The notes below the pieces were generated by a model, which had not been told where the DNA came from, ran no database searches, and saw only the letters and a program-made list of their open reading frames with translations. A program made the translations under genes and the position numbers. A stretch of 64,000 bases of DNA from Rosellinia necatrix. Lineage: Eukaryota; Ascomycota; Sordariomycetes; Xylariales; Xylariaceae. Shown piece after piece: positions 43,774-55,064 of the stretch. Location: contig JAGYVD010000003.1 in NCBI GenBank assembly GCA_021209875.1, positions 2,170,001-2,234,000 on the forward strand, written 5' to 3'. Each line of letters starts with the position of its first letter. Within the stretch, counting starts at the first letter, position 1.

Positions 43774-44254
43774 AAATATTAGCATGTAGACATGGTGTGG
43801 TCTTATAAAACACTATATGAACTCATAAATGGAATAATGCTTCGCACTTCAAGTTGCATCTGTATTGTTTCTCTTCATCCTAGGTCAGTATCAAGTATAC
43901 TGGATACTGAGTAAGTACCTAGGTACTTGCCTTTCTCTTAGTCACATATTTAAACCCACTATTTCCTTAGACAATTGAATTACCTTGTAGACCCACCCAC
44001 CAGCAGGAGCTACCTAGGTACGTGCTACCCAGCAGCAGCAGCACAGGCCGATAGACCCAGGACTTCTATCTAAACCTAAGTGTGCTTCAAGTTAGACATA
44101 CAACTGCAACGCGAGATCTCGTGTTCAGCAACCAATCCATCCCGTCGTTCCACAGCTTTCAAGTTGGAACCATCCTATCTAGCATATCAATTGCAGCAAA
44201 TCTCCCGCCGGCCCTCCATATTGATACCCGTCCTAAACTCGAAGCCGTGCAACC
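43774..44254. other. intergenic COG4 / THO7
   Basis: Two GTACCTAGGTAC-type palindromes (about 43916-43927 and 44011-44022) and a CAGCAGCAGCAG run near 44030. This is the promoter of THO7. Confidence 0.5.
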
Positions 44255-45424
44255 ATGGCAACATCACATTTCGGCCTCCTCGACGAGCGAGAGGAAACAG
44301 AGCTACACAAGACACGCCTACTAGCCGTCGAGGAGCGGCCCTTCAAACGCCTGACCAAACGCCTCGTAGCCCCAGGCACCTTCACAAACCCGAGCAGGAA
44401 ACTCCAGACGCCACCTCCCGACAGCAACCACGCCACTGCCGACGGCGGCGACCCGGCCTCCTCCTCGTCGCCGTCAAGCACGGACGCGACAGCGCTGAAG
44501 GAAGACATCGTCCTGGACTTCGCGGCGTTCGACTCGGCCATCGGGCGGCTGCAGTTCCTGGCGACGGCCAACGCGGCGGAGCGGGAGCACTACACGTCGT
44601 CGCGGCAGCGGATCCTGGACACGATGGAGTCGGTGCGGGAGGGCAACGGGCAGCTGCGGGCGCGGCTGGAGGAAGCGCGGGCGACGCTGTCGCAGCGGCG
44701 GCGGTTCGACGAGCTGGCGGACCGGATCACGGCCAACCGGATGCTGCGGACACGAGCGGAGCAGCACGTGAACTTGGCGCGGCTGGCGGAGGAGTGCGAC
44801 GAGCTGCGGCGCGAGAGCGAGGCGTACGGGGACACCTGGCGCGAGCGGCGCGCGCAGTTCGAGCGGCTCGTCGACGAGGGCCGGCGCCTGCGGGCGCTGA
44901 TCCGCGACGAGAAGGAGGAGGTCGAGCGCCGCGAGGGCATGGACTCGGACGCCGAGGACGGCGAGGCCGCGCCCACCCCCGGCAAGGGCATCGCGAGCGG
45001 CAACGCGACGCCGCGCCCGGAGAACGGCGTCGGCTCGTCGTCGTCGTCGGGCGGTAAGGGAGACTCGGGCGGCGGCCGCGGCGGGACGCCAAGGCCCGGC
45101 AGCAGTAGGGACGATTGCACCCCGCGACCCGACAGCCCCGGCGCGGCGGCCGTGGGCGGCGAGGGCTTGAAGCCGCGGCTCGATGTCGGCGGGTCTTTCT
45201 CGAGATCGGGGAGCCTAGCCCCGAGCGTGACGGCCGGAAGCCAGCAGCTCGATGATAAGGGGCACGAGGATGGTGAGGACGTCGAGATGAGCGAGTCGGC
45301 TACACAGCAGCGGCTAAGCCAGGACGGTGACACGCCCATGGCCGAGGAGCTGCAGGACACGCCCCAGATCACGGTAGATGCCCCGAGGAGCGGTAGCGGC
45401 GAGGATAAGATGGACACGACCTGA
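44255..45424 (+). CDS. THO7: THO complex subunit 7 family protein
   Basis: The THO/TREX complex couples transcription with mRNA packaging and export. Single exon, 389 residues. The N-terminus DEREETELHKTRLLAVEERPFKRLTKRL and the segment LKEDIVLDFAAFDSAIGRLQFL match fungal Tho7 proteins. A long coiled coil (about residues 85-230) is rich in Arg, Glu and Leu. It ends in IRDEKEEVERREGM. The last 160 residues are disordered, Gly/Ser/Pro-rich with acidic patches. GC content is very high between about 44500 and 45150. Confidence 0.88.
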   Translation: MATSHFGLLDEREETELHKTRLLAVEERPFKRLTKRLVAPGTFTNPSRKLQTPPPDSNHATADGGDPASSSSPSSTDATALKEDIVLDFAAFDSAIGRLQFLATANAAEREHYTSSRQRILDTMESVREGNGQLRARLEEARATLSQRRRFDELADRITANRMLRTRAEQHVNLARLAEECDELRRESEAYGDTWRERRAQFERLVDEGRRLRALIRDEKEEVERREGMDSDAEDGEAAPTPGKGIASGNATPRPENGVGSSSSSGGKGDSGGGRGGTPRPGSSRDDCTPRPDSPGAAAVGGEGLKPRLDVGGSFSRSGSLAPSVTAGSQQLDDKGHEDGEDVEMSESATQQRLSQDGDTPMAEELQDTPQITVDAPRSGSGEDKMDTT

Positions 45425-45882
45425 GGGGGGGGGAGGGCCTTTGGGTCATCAAGGGAAAGGCGCTTGTCACCAATGGCTGTACGATAAAATTCTTATACCC
45501 CGTAGCTTCAGCACAGAGAGCTACGATCAGAGTCCGCTTCAAGTCTTTTTAGGAGCGACGATCTATATGCTTTTCGTACAATCATGTTTTCTTGGGTGTG
45601 ATATCATCCATTACGCTGGAGTATACTCTTCAAGGTGTCTCTCAATGCCCTCCAAATTTCTTGTTCTCCTATACCAGGGCATAACGACTAAGGGGTTGGT
45701 CCGTCCACGCTGCGACCTATCCCCGTGCAGCGCAGTCCCAGCCTGACGACCTAATCATTACGCACGCACACGTGAACGCAGCCCAGACGATCCCATTCCG
45801 TTCCTAGATATATTACTGTATAGCCCCTCCCTCTCATGTGTACGTCTCTCTCTTTCCGATGCGCGGGTCACACGCACGCCCA
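45425..45882. other. convergent spacer THO7 / TBCA
   Basis: 3' flanks of two convergent genes. A G-run directly follows the THO7 stop (45425-45434). I see no gene. Confidence 0.5.
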
Positions 45883-46484
45883 TCACGCAACTGAGGGCTC
45901 GAGGTCGCGTCCGAGCTTCAGCGCATCCTTGGCCTTGGCGATCTCGTCCGCCGCGGCCCCCTCGCTCTCGGCCGTGGCGATCTGCTCCTCGAGCCGCTGG
46001 ACGGCCTCGGCGATGCGCTCGTGCAGCGGCGCGAAGACGGCGCGGGTCTCTTCGATGGCTTTTTGCTGGTCGTGCGGGTTCGGCGTTAGCGACATTGATT
46101 AATCCACTCCCCTCCTCGTCCTCCTCCTCCTCCTCCTCCTCTCCCAACGGTCACGATTCGGGGGTGTCTCTTCGGGCCGAAGAATGGAGGGAGGTTTGGG
46201 GGGGACTAGCATATAGGGCAAAGAGGAGGGCAGTGGAACGTTGGATGGGGATAGGTAGGAAAAAGGGGAGGGGGAGGAGGAGGGGGAGGAGGGGGAATAC
46301 GAACCTCTTGCTTTAGCATGAAACTCGCGTTCCCGTCGGCGGGTTCGGACGTCGTGCTTAGGTCGGCCTCGAGCTTCTTCACGCGCTCGGATTGCTGGGA
46401 TAGCTCCTTGCGGTAGTAGCCGTCCTCCTTCACGAGGCGCTGGATCGACTGAGTCGCGATGGTGAGAGGCGATGGGGCAGGCAT
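45883..46484 (-). CDS. TBCA: tubulin-specific chaperone A
   Basis: Cofactor A binds beta-tubulin after release from the chaperonin (Rbl2 in yeast). Two exons, 46484-46305 and 46065-45883, with a 239-nt purine/pyrimidine-biased intron (GTTCGT donor; GCTAAC branch and ACCAG acceptor). The join reads FMLKQEQKAIEETRAVF, as in the family. 120 residues forming a three-helix bundle: SPLTIATQSIQRLVKEDGYYRKEL, QSERVKKLEADL, then PLHERIAEAVQRLEEQIATAE. An ATG inside the intron (at 46095) gives a second open frame but is not the real start. Confidence 0.92.
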
Positions 46485-48570
46485 TTTGTCTTTCTTCCTT
46501 TCGTTCTCTTTTCTTGGGGTTCCGTCGAGTCTCTTGTATTGTCCTTCGGCTCTAATCAGGGTGGTGATCCCCGAGCGCGACTTTTATAGAGTAGTGAATA
46601 GCGTTGCCTAAGCTTTGGAGCTTCTCACCTCCACCAACAGTTTCATCATCTCGCGTGGTTGCCCAAAGTAGAAGTATGTTTTGGTGGGGTTGGCGGGGTA
46701 CACAGTCTGTATAAACACATATACTATAACATAACTAATTATCGTTATACACAGTAAAGCTTCTTAATGAGATTTCTACTGCGTATTATCCATTGTGCCT
46801 ACCCTTTCTTTATCTGTCTCAGGTTGCTTCCGGCTTCCAAAACGATTGACAGTTGAACATTGTCTTTCAATATATCGTAGGTATGTTATTAATATCTACT
46901 TTTTACTACGCATACCCGCCATAGGGCTTTCGGTATTCTACCCTGAATAGGCATATCAGGAACAAGTTAGTAAAAATGCCCCTCCTTCCTTGCACTACCT
47001 AACTTACAACACTGTCTCCTTTTCGGTAGAAATATTTAACAGGTAAGGAGCCACGAGATGCCTTCTTCACTATCCGTACCGTGCTTCATGGCCTCCTCAC
47101 TCGGTAATTCAAGTGCCTAGAAAATATGTGGTATATTGGGGTAAACACCAAGCCTTGTATTGACACCAGTATCTCTCCAGACCTTTTTCATGGCCAATGT
47201 ACAGTCTCAAAAGCAGTCGAGGCCACACACTTGAAAACAGGTCTTCGGCATGATTGACGGGTTAGAGATGGCTATGGGATATGCAAGCGAGCGATTGGGA
47301 TCTCGCTTGCAGATGCCTGGAGCGGAATTGGTTAGTACCGTCCAAAAATGAGAGCTAGGCTTTCTATAAACACTACATGCATGTACATGAGAGGTATGTA
47401 GACGACCACACCTAAGCAGATTTCAGGTATTGTCGCACTGTAGGTTCGCCTGGGTGCACAGAGGGCGAATTAATCATAGAAAACGGCAATACTCACCTTT
47501 GAGACTCTGCGCTTACGGCAGGAGCATTTGCACATTCGTTCATACCTATGAATTATGAATTAGCTCCTATATCGCTCCGGCGCAAGTTGGGGGCTAGTCC
47601 CCGAATTCGCGGACAAGTATATTAGCTACTTAGTACATAACTTGTACGTTCAGCAACAAAATGGCTTGACGTTGTGCCGCTACCGAGGCCACCAACACAG
47701 AACTGATATCCCCCGTCATATGGGGATAGGTTTATGTCGTGACAGGTTCTAGGTTTTACCCAATGCCAAGCATACAGCATACTATCAGTCAGGTGACTGT
47801 GAAACGGTCACTGTGTATTTGCGCATTGTTTTATGCAGAGAGAAATAAACCTTAAAACGGTTTCAGCCTGTTTTAACCGTTAACTAAAGCAAGCAAACAA
47901 AACCTATCATCAGGCACGATTAGAAGTCTGACCCCCCTGCCGCCTCACCTTCTGGGATAAAAATTTACACCAAGCCAAGAACTTTGCAGCCTTTTCCTTA
48001 AATTCATGTTACACAACTTAAAAACTGCTAACCCTAAGTTGTGTTGGTAAATAAAGTGGCACAGGTTACTACAACAAGTGGAAGTACTATTAATTAGCCG
48101 GCTAATTTAATTATGATTATAATACTATTTATAAGATCAGGTTTGCAGGGAAACCTCTGGTTTCTTACGTGGTCAGTCACTATTTTGCGAGCATCGTGTA
48201 TATGGAGTATAACCATGTCCAGTGTTGCTGAAGAGCTATAGATAACGGCCGTTGAATTCGACTAGCTAGCACAAGATCGATAATTCCCTAAAACGAAAGT
48301 GGTCTCATATGAGGTATCGGCTTGCTAATGTGTATACAGCTCAAAACCGTGCCCCGTACTCCAACACAGCACCGCTGCTGGACCGTAGCAAGTACAAAGG
48401 CTGGGCGAAAACATCCTGTAACCATTGCGATAGTATCACCATTCAATCTCCAAGTCCCCAGTGTAGTCTGCTCTTTACGTCTCAGCGCCCCAAGGCCCGA
48501 GTCTCGTATCATCCTATAAATGATATACCGGCACCTCCCACGTTATCTCGTACCAAGCACCTGTGAGGCT
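46485..48570. other. gene-poor 2.1 kb stretch
   Basis: A+T-rich, with stop codons in all frames. I looked for tRNA A/B boxes and small spliced genes and found none. The end of the stretch is the 3' flank of the small charged protein. Confidence 0.5.
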
Positions 48571-48843
48571 TCAACCGCAAATGAGGCTAAAGGCTGGTAG
48601 TACAAGGAAACCCCCAATGATTTCCTGTGTACGACTAGATGTCCCCGTTTTGTTATCCTTACGTCTTTTCTGGGAGTTCTGAGCGGCGTTCTTCATCATT
48701 TCCTCTTCTTGCGCCTTCTTCTTGCTCGCCTCGTCGCGGCGCCTTTGAGACTCTTGACGTTTCTTTTGAGAGGCCTGGCCGGCATTATCCATCGCCTGCT
48801 CCTCGTCGTCCTTGGCAAGTCTGAACGTAAACGGATCCGCCAT
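48571..48843 (-). CDS. small highly charged protein, unknown
   Basis: 90 residues from the ATG at 48843 (MADPFTFRLAKDDEEQAMD). Residues 25-65 are a Lys/Arg/Gln/Glu-rich probable coiled coil (KKRQESQRRRDEASKKKAQEEE). The last 20 residues are hydrophobic (IIGGFLVLPAFSLICG), which may be a real tail anchor or read-through of an intron that begins GTAAGG near the RRK codons. The strong helical charge pattern favours a real gene; the 3' end is uncertain. I do not recognise the family. Confidence 0.5.
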   Translation of the reverse strand: MADPFTFRLAKDDEEQAMDNAGQASQKKRQESQRRRDEASKKKAQEEEMMKNAAQNSQKRRKDNKTGTSSRTQEIIGGFLVLPAFSLICG

Positions 48844-50077
48844 GTCGAGCTGCGACCGGTGTATTAGCAAATGTAGGGCGTGACGATGTACCTGAATTTA
48901 CCTATAGAATTTACTTTTCTAAACAGTAAGGTGGATGCGAGGTAGCAATTGTGTTGCTTCCTGTGACTGCTAGAATTGAGAATGAAGATGTTCAGAGGCG
49001 AGCTGGAATTAGTGAGTAAAGTCGAAGAATGACTCTCTGGTCTGAGAAGGTGGAAAGAGTCTTAATCGCTTGATGTTCGAGCAGGTAAACTATCGAGACA
49101 CCAGGAACCGTAGGGACTTTATATATTTGTTCTGGGGGATATATTGACACTTATAACACTCCGCTTTCCTAATATATCGTTATAGGACTTCTGTTTTTCT
49201 TGTTATTTCTAGAATATTTGTCCCGATAGTTTGGTTGCGCAACTACAACAGGCAAGATGGTCCTGTATAAATATACCAAGTGCAGCTGTTGGTAGTTAGT
49301 AGCAGCTTTACATGTGTAGCAAGTTTTTCTACTTCGTAGCTAGCTAATCAAGATGCTTAAGTTATGGTAGATAGCTTTGCCTAACTGCTAGGCAACTGTG
49401 ATTTTCATGGCACGGCTGATAGCACTCGAGTAATAAAGGGCTGTTTAACTAACAGGGCAGCTATGAGTTCGCTCTCTAATAATAAGTACTTAAGTACTGA
49501 TCAAGTTTAGAGCGACATAACGGCGAGATTGTTGGTTTTTGTGTGGGATCTTTACTTGCGATAACTAACACCAACTATAACTATGGTGTTTCGGTCTCGG
49601 TCACGAGCTCAGTTATGTGGCCATATGCCCGGCTGCGCCTTATTGAAGCCCACTTGAACGCTCGACGACGGATGTGAATGGTACGTATTACTAGGTGCGA
49701 TGAGAAAAGTGGGGCATGTGCGCTATGCCCAATGCTGGCGTCTAAACGTTGAGTGCCTCTCAGCTCTGCGATGATCAAACCTCCAATGGTATAGTTATGA
49801 ATGCTACAAGTACCATCGCAGCCAATTTCCCTGTCGGATGAGGAAGTAACATTTTTAACATATATCTACGACCTCGATTTCTAGCTCCTATGACTTTTCT
49901 TTTTAAGAAAGACCATCAACCTCCCTATCTCTAGTCTTAATTAGATAGGTAGGTACCAGCCACTACTAGTCATTCACTCTGCCACCAAGTCGAACCGTAC
50001 GTCTCTACCATCTCATGCTTCCCTATAATGAAATCAGTGTTTGACTTCTGTTTGCTCTAGGGCACTCTATTGTTGTC
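48844..50077. other. intergenic, 1.2 kb
   Basis: A+T-rich; promoter side of both neighbours. A TACTTAAGTACT palindrome lies at about 49487-49498. There is no supported gene. Confidence 0.5.
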
Positions 50078-51631
50078 ATGGAACCCAAAGCTAGATATGT
50101 AACAGAGCCGAGGGATGACCTCGCCTGGGAGGAAAACGATAAGCAGGATGAGATTTGGGAGAAATCACTCCACTCAAAGGAAGTTCGGCGTGCTGTCGGC
50201 AACCTCATCTTGAGGTATAGGCCTGGGGCCGCCGAGGTACTTCATAGGCCGATTAAAGGGGGTTATAACGTCCTCTGGCGCCTAGAGTATAAGGATGGCT
50301 CATCGACAGCATTAAGGGTCCCCTTCAAAGGTACCGAGCCAACCAATGTCCTTCAGTTTCCATGGAAGAGGGTATTGACGGGCGCAGGTAGCGTCAAGTT
50401 CCCCGACGAGAAAACTCGCTACGAGGCGGCCATAATGCGCTACATCGCAGAGAATACAACCATCCCAGTGCCCAAGGTATATCACTACGGGACTGCGGCA
50501 GAAAATCCTATCGGGATTGGACCTTTCATCATTATGGAGTACATTGAGCATGAGATGACAATGTCCGAGGCCCTAGCAGATCCTCTAGACCCTGACGAAT
50601 ACCACATCTTAGATCCCAATGTTAGTGAGCACAAGCTCAACTTACTCTACGGACAAATGGCGAACATTCTCTTACAGCTTTCTCGTCTAAAATTCCCTCG
50701 AATTGGTTCATTGGTCGAACACGAGGATGGGAAAATTTCCGTGTCTGGGAGGCCCCTCACACAGAACATGAACTCATTGATTCAATTGACTGATATGCCT
50801 CCGACACTGTTGCCGTCTCCATCTGAAACGTATACAAATGTCGACGAGTGGTATACCGCCCTAGCTGATATGCACATGGCACAACTTGTGTTCCAGCACA
50901 ACGATGCAGTTGAAGACGAGGACGATGCTCGGGACAAATATGTCGCTCGCCAACTGTTTCGGCGGCTCGCGTCTAGTGGACGACTTACGTCTGAAGATGA
51001 GCTAGAGGGGGACGGCAAAGACTCAGCCGGGTTTCTCATATACTCCTCTGATTTACGCCCCTCGAACATCCTAATCGACAAGGATCTTCAGGTTGTCGGT
51101 ATAATAGACTGGGAATTCGCCTACGTTGCGCCGGCTCTGTTTGCTTTTGACCCCCCTTGGTGGCTTCTGCTGAGATTACCAGAGTGCTTTGATGGCAAGT
51201 ACAAGGCCTGGATGAAAGCATACAAGCCTCGCCTGGAGACCTTTCTCCGCCTGTTAGAAGTCGAAGAAGAGAAAATGCAAGCCAGCCCCGAACTTGCCAG
51301 CAGCTTCAAGCATCTAGCCCCGTCGGACGCCAAGAGCCCGCCCCTTTCAAAAATGATGCGACAGCGCTGGGAGAGCAAGGCATGGATGATCAATTACGCC
51401 GCTAAGAGCAGCTGGGAGTTCGATGCTCTTTTTTGGCGGTACCTGGACCCTAAATACTTTGGGCCCAATGAAGTAGCAGACCATCAAGCACGGCTTAGCA
51501 GCCTCACCTCGAAGGAAAGTGAAACTATGGACGCTCTTGTCAAGACCAAGATGGAGGAGGCTAAGGAACGGAGTCTAGTTCACTGGGATCATGGCAGCGC
51601 GAAGGCCCACTTGGCTAGATTCATGGCTTGA
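50078..51631 (+). CDS. APH-family kinase-like protein
   Basis: Member of the large fungal aminoglycoside-phosphotransferase/choline-kinase-like family, most of whose substrates are unknown. Single exon, 517 residues, ATG at 50078. N-lobe: RPIKGGYNVLWRLEYKDGSSTALRVPF, ETRYEAAIMRYIAENTTIPVPKVY, then NPIGIGPFIIMEYI (hinge). C-lobe: FLIYSSDLRPSNILIDKDLQVVGIIDWEFAYVAP, where the Asp and Asn of the Brenner loop and the following metal-binding Asp (IIDWE) are present but the usual His two residues before the catalytic Asp is Ser. Not adjacent to any resistance or biosynthetic gene. It shares the fold with the relic at 8825-9274 but is clearly a different subfamily. Confidence 0.82.
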   Translation: MEPKARYVTEPRDDLAWEENDKQDEIWEKSLHSKEVRRAVGNLILRYRPGAAEVLHRPIKGGYNVLWRLEYKDGSSTALRVPFKGTEPTNVLQFPWKRVLTGAGSVKFPDEKTRYEAAIMRYIAENTTIPVPKVYHYGTAAENPIGIGPFIIMEYIEHEMTMSEALADPLDPDEYHILDPNVSEHKLNLLYGQMANILLQLSRLKFPRIGSLVEHEDGKISVSGRPLTQNMNSLIQLTDMPPTLLPSPSETYTNVDEWYTALADMHMAQLVFQHNDAVEDEDDARDKYVARQLFRRLASSGRLTSEDELEGDGKDSAGFLIYSSDLRPSNILIDKDLQVVGIIDWEFAYVAPALFAFDPPWWLLLRLPECFDGKYKAWMKAYKPRLETFLRLLEVEEEKMQASPELASSFKHLAPSDAKSPPLSKMMRQRWESKAWMINYAAKSSWEFDALFWRYLDPKYFGPNEVADHQARLSSLTSKESETMDALVKTKMEEAKERSLVHWDHGSAKAHLARFMA

Positions 51632-52541
51632 GAAGTATGTATATACCATCAGCAAGCGATTATTTACCCCGATAGCGTCGCAATTATCTATGTGTCATCA
51701 ACTTGCGCCCATCTACTCGTAGAGTTAGTTATAGAGGCCTTTTAGTTCCTTAGCTGCCATGAGCCCTGAAAATCAACAAGCTTATTATCAGCACATGAAC
51801 CGCAGGCATGCGGGGGTGGTTCTACCTACCAATGTTACCTCCTCATCTCGACCTGACTCTGTTGGAGGCTAGTCGTAAGCATTAAGCCAGTTGTGCCGAG
51901 GGAGGTATCATAGAAGCGGTAGTATCGAGCACTAACACTACCAACAGAAAGGTACTTCATGGGCTGAGACATAGCATCGCCAGTGTCGCCAAACGTAGTC
52001 TGGCGTTCGAGGATGACAGCTGGATTGCCTGTGGCTATCTTCCCTGATATGTTCACGTTCTATATCTTTGCGCTCACATTTTGTTGTTTGTCGAGCGACT
52101 TCCTAGGAAGTCGCTCGTAACATACGGACCGTCCTGTAATTCATACTAAGATCCAGTTTACAATCTTGAACGGTCTTTGTTCTTGTACAATTACGGTAAA
52201 TACCCGTGACGTGTATTGGAAATTATGCAAGTTTTTGTTCATATCGGGTTGTGAAAAGGCAGGTCTTGCTCAGGTCAATTCTGGATGGTAAAACCTATCT
52301 CGTAGGTTATATGACACAGAGGAATTTGGCGTATGGCTTAGTCAGGAACTTGCAGTTAGGTATTGGGCAGTAGGTAGGTAACTTCCCATTTTTGACCCCA
52401 CTCTTATCGTGTCCTCTTATCAGAGCTCCCATTACAAATCTAGGTTGCATCTTAACGCCGAAGCGCAACAGACCATTGCGCTGGGAATCAACAATTTATC
52501 TTCTACGGTTTTTCAACGGCGTCCTACTTGTCGCAATCACC
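51632..52541. other. intergenic with perfect palindrome
   Basis: It contains a 73-codon minus-strand ORF (51835-52056) of ordinary composition but no known family and no splice partner, and the palindrome at 52092-52117. COX17 promoter at the end. Confidence 0.5.
52092..52117. repeat. perfect 26-bp palindrome
   Basis: Half-site CGAGCGACTTCCT is followed directly by its reverse complement with no spacer. As RNA it would form a stem, though without a natural loop. Function unknown. Confidence 0.85.
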
Positions 52542-52900
52542 ATGTCTTCATCGATCTCTCTACGTATGATGTCCAGTCTCCCATCCCGAAGCTCTGCTAA
52601 CGTGCGCAGCTTCAATTTCGACCAAGGCCGAATCTGCGACCCCGGCGGGGGGCGCAAATACGAACGCCAACGTCTCTAAACCCAAGGTTCGGATCTTGCC
52701 AACAAGCCATATATATATAACCTCTGTTGCCAATTCACTAACGAACGCCGAACTCGTAGCCATGCTGCGTGTGCAAAGACGAGAAAGCCCTACGAGACGA
52801 CTGTATGCTTTTCTCTAAGTCGGCCGATCCTACGAGCGATTGCAAGCCCATCATCGACAAGTACAAGAGTTGCATGGCCGGGTTTGGGTTCCAGATCTAG
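52542..52900 (+). CDS. COX17: mitochondrial copper chaperone Cox17
   Basis: Delivers copper to Sco1 and Cox11 in the intermembrane space for cytochrome c oxidase assembly. Three small exons: 52542-52563, 52610-52686 and 52760-52900; introns 46 nt (GTATGA, GCTAAC branch, GCGCAG) and 73 nt (GTTCGG, CACTAAC branch, CGTAG). 79 residues. The last exon opens PCCVCKDEKALRDDCMLF, with the Cu(I)-binding Cys pair and third Cys, then DCKPIIDKYKSCMAGFGF with the second Cx9C Cys pair of the twin-Cx9C fold. The N-terminus is Ser/Thr/Ala-rich, as in fungal relatives. The last exon is shorter than common ORF cut-offs, so the gene is easy to overlook. Confidence 0.93.
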
Positions 52901-54382
52901 AGGGCCGTGAGGCCCGGCAGATCGGGAAGAATTCGAACTACGACCTACCGCCCGATCCCTTCCATGTATATTGTTGGTTGCCAGACGCGTTCCCGGGCGT
53001 CGGTACGACGTTGTACAATAGATAGAAGGCCATAGAGGCCGCCCATTATTCTGTATCATATTGCATCGGGCGGCGTTTGGCTGAAGAGATTCACATACCC
53101 TTCTCCCTCTCAATTGGCCATTGGAACACTGCGCCTCTGAATGTAGTTCACCTGGAGGCGAACGGGATATCTTCTGATCAAGCATAGAATCCAATCGAGC
53201 CGCTTTTTCTTTCTTTTCTTCTTTTTATTTTATTTTAAGTTGAACCTGACCTGTCATCTATGTGTTCTTTCGTGGTGCGTAGGAAAGGGCTGATATGATA
53301 GTAAGTGATGGCAAGGCTGAACAATACTTTGCTGGCTAGATTCAGAGGCAAGGGAAGAACATGTCGTTGGTTGAATAAACGATCAGGTTATGACCACGCC
53401 GCCAAACACCTCCCTCCAGGTTGGTGTTGCCTCGGTTCCCGGCAACATTCGTCGTTTGTGGCATCATGTTTGGTGGCCTGTCAGACCTCCTGCTCCTTTA
53501 TTAGGTTACAGCGTGACATGTGACCATGACCGTATGAACGTAATCTAGGTTGACACCAACCCCAGCAGGCGTGCATTGCAACCTACGATATGTAGCGAAA
53601 AACGTGGTCCTACAGTAGTGCCTTCTATCTAGAGAAGTACGCTATGTGCCATGAGACAGCAGAGGGGAAAGCATACACACTAACCTAAGTTGGTGCTCCT
53701 AAGATCAGCCCTGCGAGCTAGGCATTTTGCCGCTTTCAGGCTAAATGCGAAGACCAGGGTTCCCATGCAAGCGCCAGGAATGGATACAAGGTCCAGCTGT
53801 GGTGTAGTGTACGGCATTGCGAGCGCCAGCCACGCCACAAAACACCGTCTCGAGATCCTCGATGATTGATTGGCTTACGGATAGTGGCGACCTAGTCGAG
53901 ACGCACTACACTATCAAGATAATTCTCGAGACGACGGTTGAGGGCCGATGCGACCTACACTATAACAGTGGTAGTGATACTGGCCGACCCGATTATTACT
54001 ACTCCTTTACCCCTCAGAGTGACTATCATTCATACTAAACTATACACTCACTATCTCAGAACAGAAGGTCTGGGAGGGCGTAGTGTTGTAGTCTGTGGTC
54101 ACATACTGTAAAGAGGCTAGGTTGGTGTAAATCGGGGGTCATCAGAGACTGGCGAGAAAATACCGAGGCCAGATGCGGAGAATCCCGCCGGCGGTTCGAA
54201 GCGTTAGACTACAGTAACTACTTGTAATTTCGTGTAGGTAGTGGAAGGAGTGTTAGTGCTATGTATGATAATGTACAAGTATCAGATTAAAGTGCTGGGT
54301 AGCTTCAAGCTATACTACTTTCTTATTGTAAAACACACATGTGGAGAAGTGGCTCATACAGCAGCTGCCTAAGTAACTTCCC

Positions 54383-54460
54383 TATCTACCTACCTACCTA
54401 CTTACCTACCTACCTACTTACCTACCTACCTACCTGCCTACCTACCTGCCTACCCACCTG
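54383..54460. repeat. CCTA tetranucleotide microsatellite
   Basis: About 18 CTAC units with a few interruptions (CTTA, CTGC). A GTAGGTAGGTACCTAG motif follows at about 54477, so the array and its flank are partly palindromic. Confidence 0.85.
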
Positions 54461-54991
54461 AGCACTTACTTAACGTAGTAGGTAGGTACCTAGTTCTGAC
54501 GCTTCATGACCTTCCCCGACCCATTCGAGATATCTAACACGGCCGTCTTCGTAGTCAAACTAAGAGGCTACCGACTACAAGTGCATGGCATCACGTAATT
54601 AGTTAAACTTACCAGCTACCCTCACTGTACTGTAGGACTGAGCTTGTTCTCGGCCCACTGTTGAACGAAGCTTCGGCAGTTCGGGGCGCAACTCCGTTGC
54701 CAGACGACAGCCACAGAGTAGAGCCAGCTCTCCAAGCGAGAGTCCAATTCGTCTCGGCCGTTCTCTGAGAATCATTACTAAGGATATTAAAAACGTCTCC
54801 GGTTTCTCGGATATCGCTACGAGTAGTCGGTAGCATACACTAGGTGTTATCCGCCAAGGTTCGTCCTTTGGCCCTCTTACACGACAGCGCTTTTCCTTTA
54901 TTGCCGACTTAGCAGGTTACTAGGGCAGGAGGTAGTCCGGTCTGCCGAGGACATCATCCTACGCTGCACGATGTGTGTGCCATCTTACGGT

Positions 54992-55024
<33 letters not shown>

Positions 55025-55064
55025 GTGATGATGATGGTGATGATGATGGCGATGATGATGATGA
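54992..55064. repeat. GAT trinucleotide microsatellite
   Basis: About 24 GAT units with sporadic GGT and GGC changes. It creates poly-Met/Ile/Asp-like ORFs that are not genes. Confidence 0.85.

Noticed and set aside
44080..45057. 325-codon plus-strand ORF overlapping THO7 in another frame
   Set aside because: Arg/Ala/Gly-rich out-of-frame reading of the THO7 coding region.
46095..46304. Alternative TBCA start at the ATG at 46095
   Set aside because: It lies inside the intron; the spliced frame gives the conserved FMLKQEQKAIEE join, and the alternative lacks the first helix.
8825..51631. Idea that the two APH-like loci form a resistance cluster
   Set aside because: They are over 40 kb apart, one is truncated, they belong to different subfamilies, and their neighbours are housekeeping genes.
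51835..52056. 73-codon minus-strand ORF of ordinary composition
   Set aside because: It could be the last exon of an unknown gene, but no upstream exon or family match was found; the nearby GT...AG pair is too close.
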